NCBI RefSeq assembly: GCF_900142955.1 | Contig: NZ_FRCP01000023.1 | Location: forward strand, 1-64,000 | From: Anaerosporobacter mobilis DSM 15930 | GTDB lineage: Bacteria > Bacillota > Clostridia > Lachnospirales > Lachnospiraceae | Direction of reading: 5' to 3' | Length of the DNA: 64,000 nt | In this document: piece after piece, positions 62,659-64,000 of the stretch | Numbering within the stretch: the stretch's first letter is position 1 | Layout of the letters: each line of letters starts with the position of its first letter | Translations under genes and position numbers: made by a program | Notes under the pieces: model-generated | The model's database searches: none | What the model was told of the DNA's origin: nothing | What the model saw: only the letters and a program-made list of their open reading frames with translations

Positions 62659-62880
62659 GTTCTAGATATCTTGAATCAATTTATTATAAATAATTAAGAT
62701 CATGTTCTTTATTAACTGTTTGTAGATTCCAATCAGCTAACATTATTTCACTGTACAGTTTGCTATCAATATTATATTTACTAGAAGATGAAGCTTCTCA
62801 TAGTATAGACGATAAGGAGGCCACCCTTTATTACAACCGTCACTTTGTTATTGATTGCTGTTCTATATGATCTATTATAA
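62659..62880. other. Spacer at the head of the tail operon
   Basis: This AT-rich stretch must contain the start region of the tail operon on the minus strand. TTGATA with a TAATG about 18 bases later lies near 62725-62760, but it is not a convincing promoter, in keeping with activation by the upstream DUF1492-like protein. On the minus strand a short frame ending MLADWNLQTVNKEHDLNYL is open but has no ribosome site; it may be a remnant. Confidence 0.3.
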
Positions 62881-63318
62881 TTATAACACTGCTTTATGGG
62901 GCAATGGGGGCAAATCAATGTACTTACGAATCTTCTTACCAATTACACTGCGATCAAGGCTTACTTCTTCAGCAATATCATTTAGTTTCATACCATCCAT
63001 AAACCTATATTTGAATATCAACCGTAGCTCACTATCTTCTATATCATCTACATACTGCTCTATTTCAAGCGCTATGTTTTGCAACTGTTCTTTCTTCTTC
63101 TTTCTAGAAGCAATCAGCCTATCTCTAGCAGCTACTTCTATTGGATTATCAACTATTACGCTTGTCCGTACTTCCCTATAAGGAAATGTCCTAGACGATC
63201 CCTTTACCCTAGTTGCCACAGCTCCAATTTCCTTATCATATAGCTGGTTAATTCTTTTATCTAAATCTTGAATTTCCTTAATTATGATTCTATATTGTTT
63301 TAATTCCATCTCCGTCAT
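62881..63318 (-). CDS. DUF1492/ArpU-like phage late regulator
   Basis: From ATG at 63318, with GAGGT upstream, the protein has 145 residues: a long coiled coil (about 5-95) and a C-terminal sigma-region-4-like helix-turn-helix (about 98-140; ELRLIFKYRFMDGMKLNDIA then VSLDRSVIGKKIRKYI). Proteins of this kind switch on late genes of Gram-positive phages. Here it is the gene just before the tail operon and its likely activator. Confidence 0.8.
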   Translation of the reverse strand: MTEMELKQYRIIIKEIQDLDKRINQLYDKEIGAVATRVKGSSRTFPYREVRTSVIVDNPIEVAARDRLIASRKKKKEQLQNIALEIEQYVDDIEDSELRLIFKYRFMDGMKLNDIAEEVSLDRSVIGKKIRKYIDLPPLPHKAVL

Positions 63319-63365
63319 AAGGCACCTCACATTCTACGTTTATTAGTATTGATCTTCATTTTGTA

Positions 63366-63512
63366 TCAATTTTCTGAATAAGAATCTCTCTTAGCAAAAA
63401 TCTCGTTTTTACTTGGATTGCTATGTATGTCATGAATAATTACCTTTAATAAGCACAGCCCATTCTTATGACTCTTGCTAATATCATCATTGCCAAATAC
63501 TACTTGTAGCAT
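63366..63512 (-). CDS. Small early tailocin-locus protein
   Basis: ATG at 63512 follows GGAGGG at good distance and opens a 48-residue frame (starts MLQVVFGNDDISKSHKNG, then LCLLKVIIHDIHSNPSKNEI). It lies between the Cro-like and DUF1492-like genes in the same direction. I recognise no family; a small regulator or antirepressor is possible. Confidence 0.55.
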   Translation of the reverse strand: MLQVVFGNDDISKSHKNGLCLLKVIIHDIHSNPSKNEIFAKRDSYSEN

Positions 63513-63542
63513 TTTCTATCCCTCCATAAATTAAACATGTCC

Positions 63543-63749
63543 TTATCTTTCAAATAAATCTTCTAAGGAAATATTTAACTTCGTTTTTTCGTTCATTACT
63601 TCATTAATCCTTAATGATTCTGATAATGTAAATTCTGTTACACCATTTATTTTATTTCTGAGGCTTCTTTCTGTAATATCTAACTTCATTGAAAGCTGTT
63701 TGATTGATATATTAGCTCTTACCATCTCTGCTTTAAGTATTCTGTACAC
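63543..63749 (-). CDS. Cro-like XRE regulator
   Basis: From GTG at 63749, with AAGGAG 8 bases upstream, the protein has 68 residues with one helix-turn-helix (about 12-50; NISIKQLSMKLDITERSLRNK). It is the first gene of the leftward transcript, as Cro is in phages, and its promoter shares operators with the divergent repressor gene. It probably helps set the switch to tailocin production. Confidence 0.82.
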   Translation of the reverse strand: MYRILKAEMVRANISIKQLSMKLDITERSLRNKINGVTEFTLSESLRINEVMNEKTKLNISLEDLFER

Positions 63750-63767
63750 TAACACAACTCCTTCCTT

Positions 63768-63914
63768 TTCCGTTAACGGATATTATGTTGTATATGTTAT
63801 ACCCTTTAACGGATATAGTCAATATATTTTTTGAATATTTTTTCCGTTAATGGATAATTTGTGGATTGTAACGGAAATATTTTTCTTGACTATATCCGTT
63901 AACGGTGATAATAT
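63768..63914. promoter_or_regulatory. Divergent promoter-operator region of the tailocin switch
   Basis: Five copies of a site related to TATCCGTTAACGGATA lie at about 63768-63783, 63804-63817, 63842-63857, 63865-63879 and 63893-63906. The leftward promoter has TTGACT (63817-63822) and TAACAT (63794-63799), the rightward one TTGACT (63886-63891) and TAATAT (63909-63914), each 17 bases apart, and an operator fills each spacer. The layout matches a phage CI/Cro switch. Confidence 0.85.
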
Positions 63915-63940
63915 AGATATATAAAAAGGAGGAATGTGAA

Positions 63941-64000
63941 ATGGGCTTAGAGATTATAGAAGAGTATAAAAAGAAGCTAGGACTTACAACCGCTGAATTA
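63941..64000 (+). CDS. Start of a divergent XRE-type repressor gene (partial)
   Basis: ATG at 63941 follows AAAGGAGG and opens a frame (MGLEIIEEYKKKLGLTTAEL) that runs off the window. The start looks like an XRE/CI-type DNA-binding domain. Its promoter carries one of the five operators. It is probably the repressor that keeps the tail operon silent and, by analogy with phage CI/LexA-type repressors, may be released by DNA damage. Confidence 0.65.
   Translation, partial: MGLEIIEEYKKKLGLTTAEL

Larger units (their letters stand above)
49452..63955 (-). other. Headless contractile-tail locus (R-type tailocin, diffocin/PBSX-tail relative)
   Basis: In transcription order the minus strand carries a Cro-like regulator, a small protein, a DUF1492-like late regulator, tail terminator, small protein, sheath, tube, frameshifted chaperone, tape measure, LysM protein, hub, DUF2577, DUF2634, baseplate J, DUF2313, fibre genes, XkdX-type protein, holin and endolysin. 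No terminase, portal, protease, capsid, integrase or replication gene lies between the regulators and the tail genes. That set is what R-type diffocins of Clostridioides difficile contain. The divergent repressor gene runs off the right edge, so the far boundary is not seen. Confidence 0.85.

Noticed and set aside
49452..63955. Reading of the tail locus as a full prophage
   Set aside because: No head, packaging, replication or integrase genes are found between the regulators and the tail genes; att sites were not recognised.

Overview
The window is AT-rich DNA from a Gram-positive, low-GC anaerobe. Class Clostridia, most likely family Lachnospiraceae, is the best fit. This is inferred from strong AGGAGG ribosome sites, a T-box leader on leuS, a Re-type citrate synthase, a group IIC intron relic, a Cys/Gly-rich small protein of clostridial type, and a diffocin-like contractile tail locus. 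No rRNA, tRNA or CRISPR array is visible.

Layout. 1-1430 is an ISL3-family insertion sequence. 1.6-3.2 kb holds a MerR-type regulator followed by a trmO-like tRNA methyltransferase gene behind a textbook 19-bp-spacer MerR operator. 3.3-9.5 kb holds a sodium-dependent symporter and a 1452-residue secreted double beta-helix protein; imperfect copies of the 3' end of the neighbouring GntR gene flank the latter. 9.8-13.4 kb is a citrate-to-glutamate operon (Re-citrate synthase, isocitrate dehydrogenase, GntR regulator) with a TTGTATACAA operator on its promoter. 13.6-25 kb carries an AraC regulator, a secreted YHYH/peptidoglycan-binding protein, a variant carbamate kinase, a DUF1653 protein, a MarR-controlled heterodimeric ABC exporter, a PfkB kinase, a subtilisin-like protease and shikimate kinase. 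25.4-35.6 kb carries chorismate synthase, the polyamine uptake operon (PuuR-like regulator, PotA, PotB, fused PotC-PotD), a glyoxalase-like protein, LuxS, and an uncharacterised pair whose first member has a long Asn/Met-rich tract. 35.9-48.7 kb carries a GNAT acetyltransferase, a truncated group IIC intron beside the leuS terminator, leuS with its T-box, an alanine-type symporter, HelD, a mutarotase-like protein, a GGDEF-EAL protein, an HPr-like protein without the phosphorylated histidine, and small proteins.

49.4-64 kb is the most interesting segment: a compact minus-strand locus for a contractile tail (sheath, tube, frameshifted assembly chaperone, tape measure, LysM protein, hub, spike/baseplate, fibres, holin, endolysin) with phage-type regulators but no capsid, portal, terminase or integrase gene. 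It reads as an R-type tailocin (diffocin/PBSX-tail relative). A divergent promoter region with five TATCCGTTAACGGATA-like operators controls it, and a -1 programmed frameshift (A AAA AAC plus a 12-bp stem) lies at the end of the chaperone gene.

Collaboration. Regulators sit beside their targets throughout (MerR/trmO, GntR/citrate operon, MarR/ABC exporter, PuuR-like/pot operon, repressor/tailocin), and several have visible operators. Gene starts were moved to the codon with the best ribosome site where the longest reading frame lacked one.
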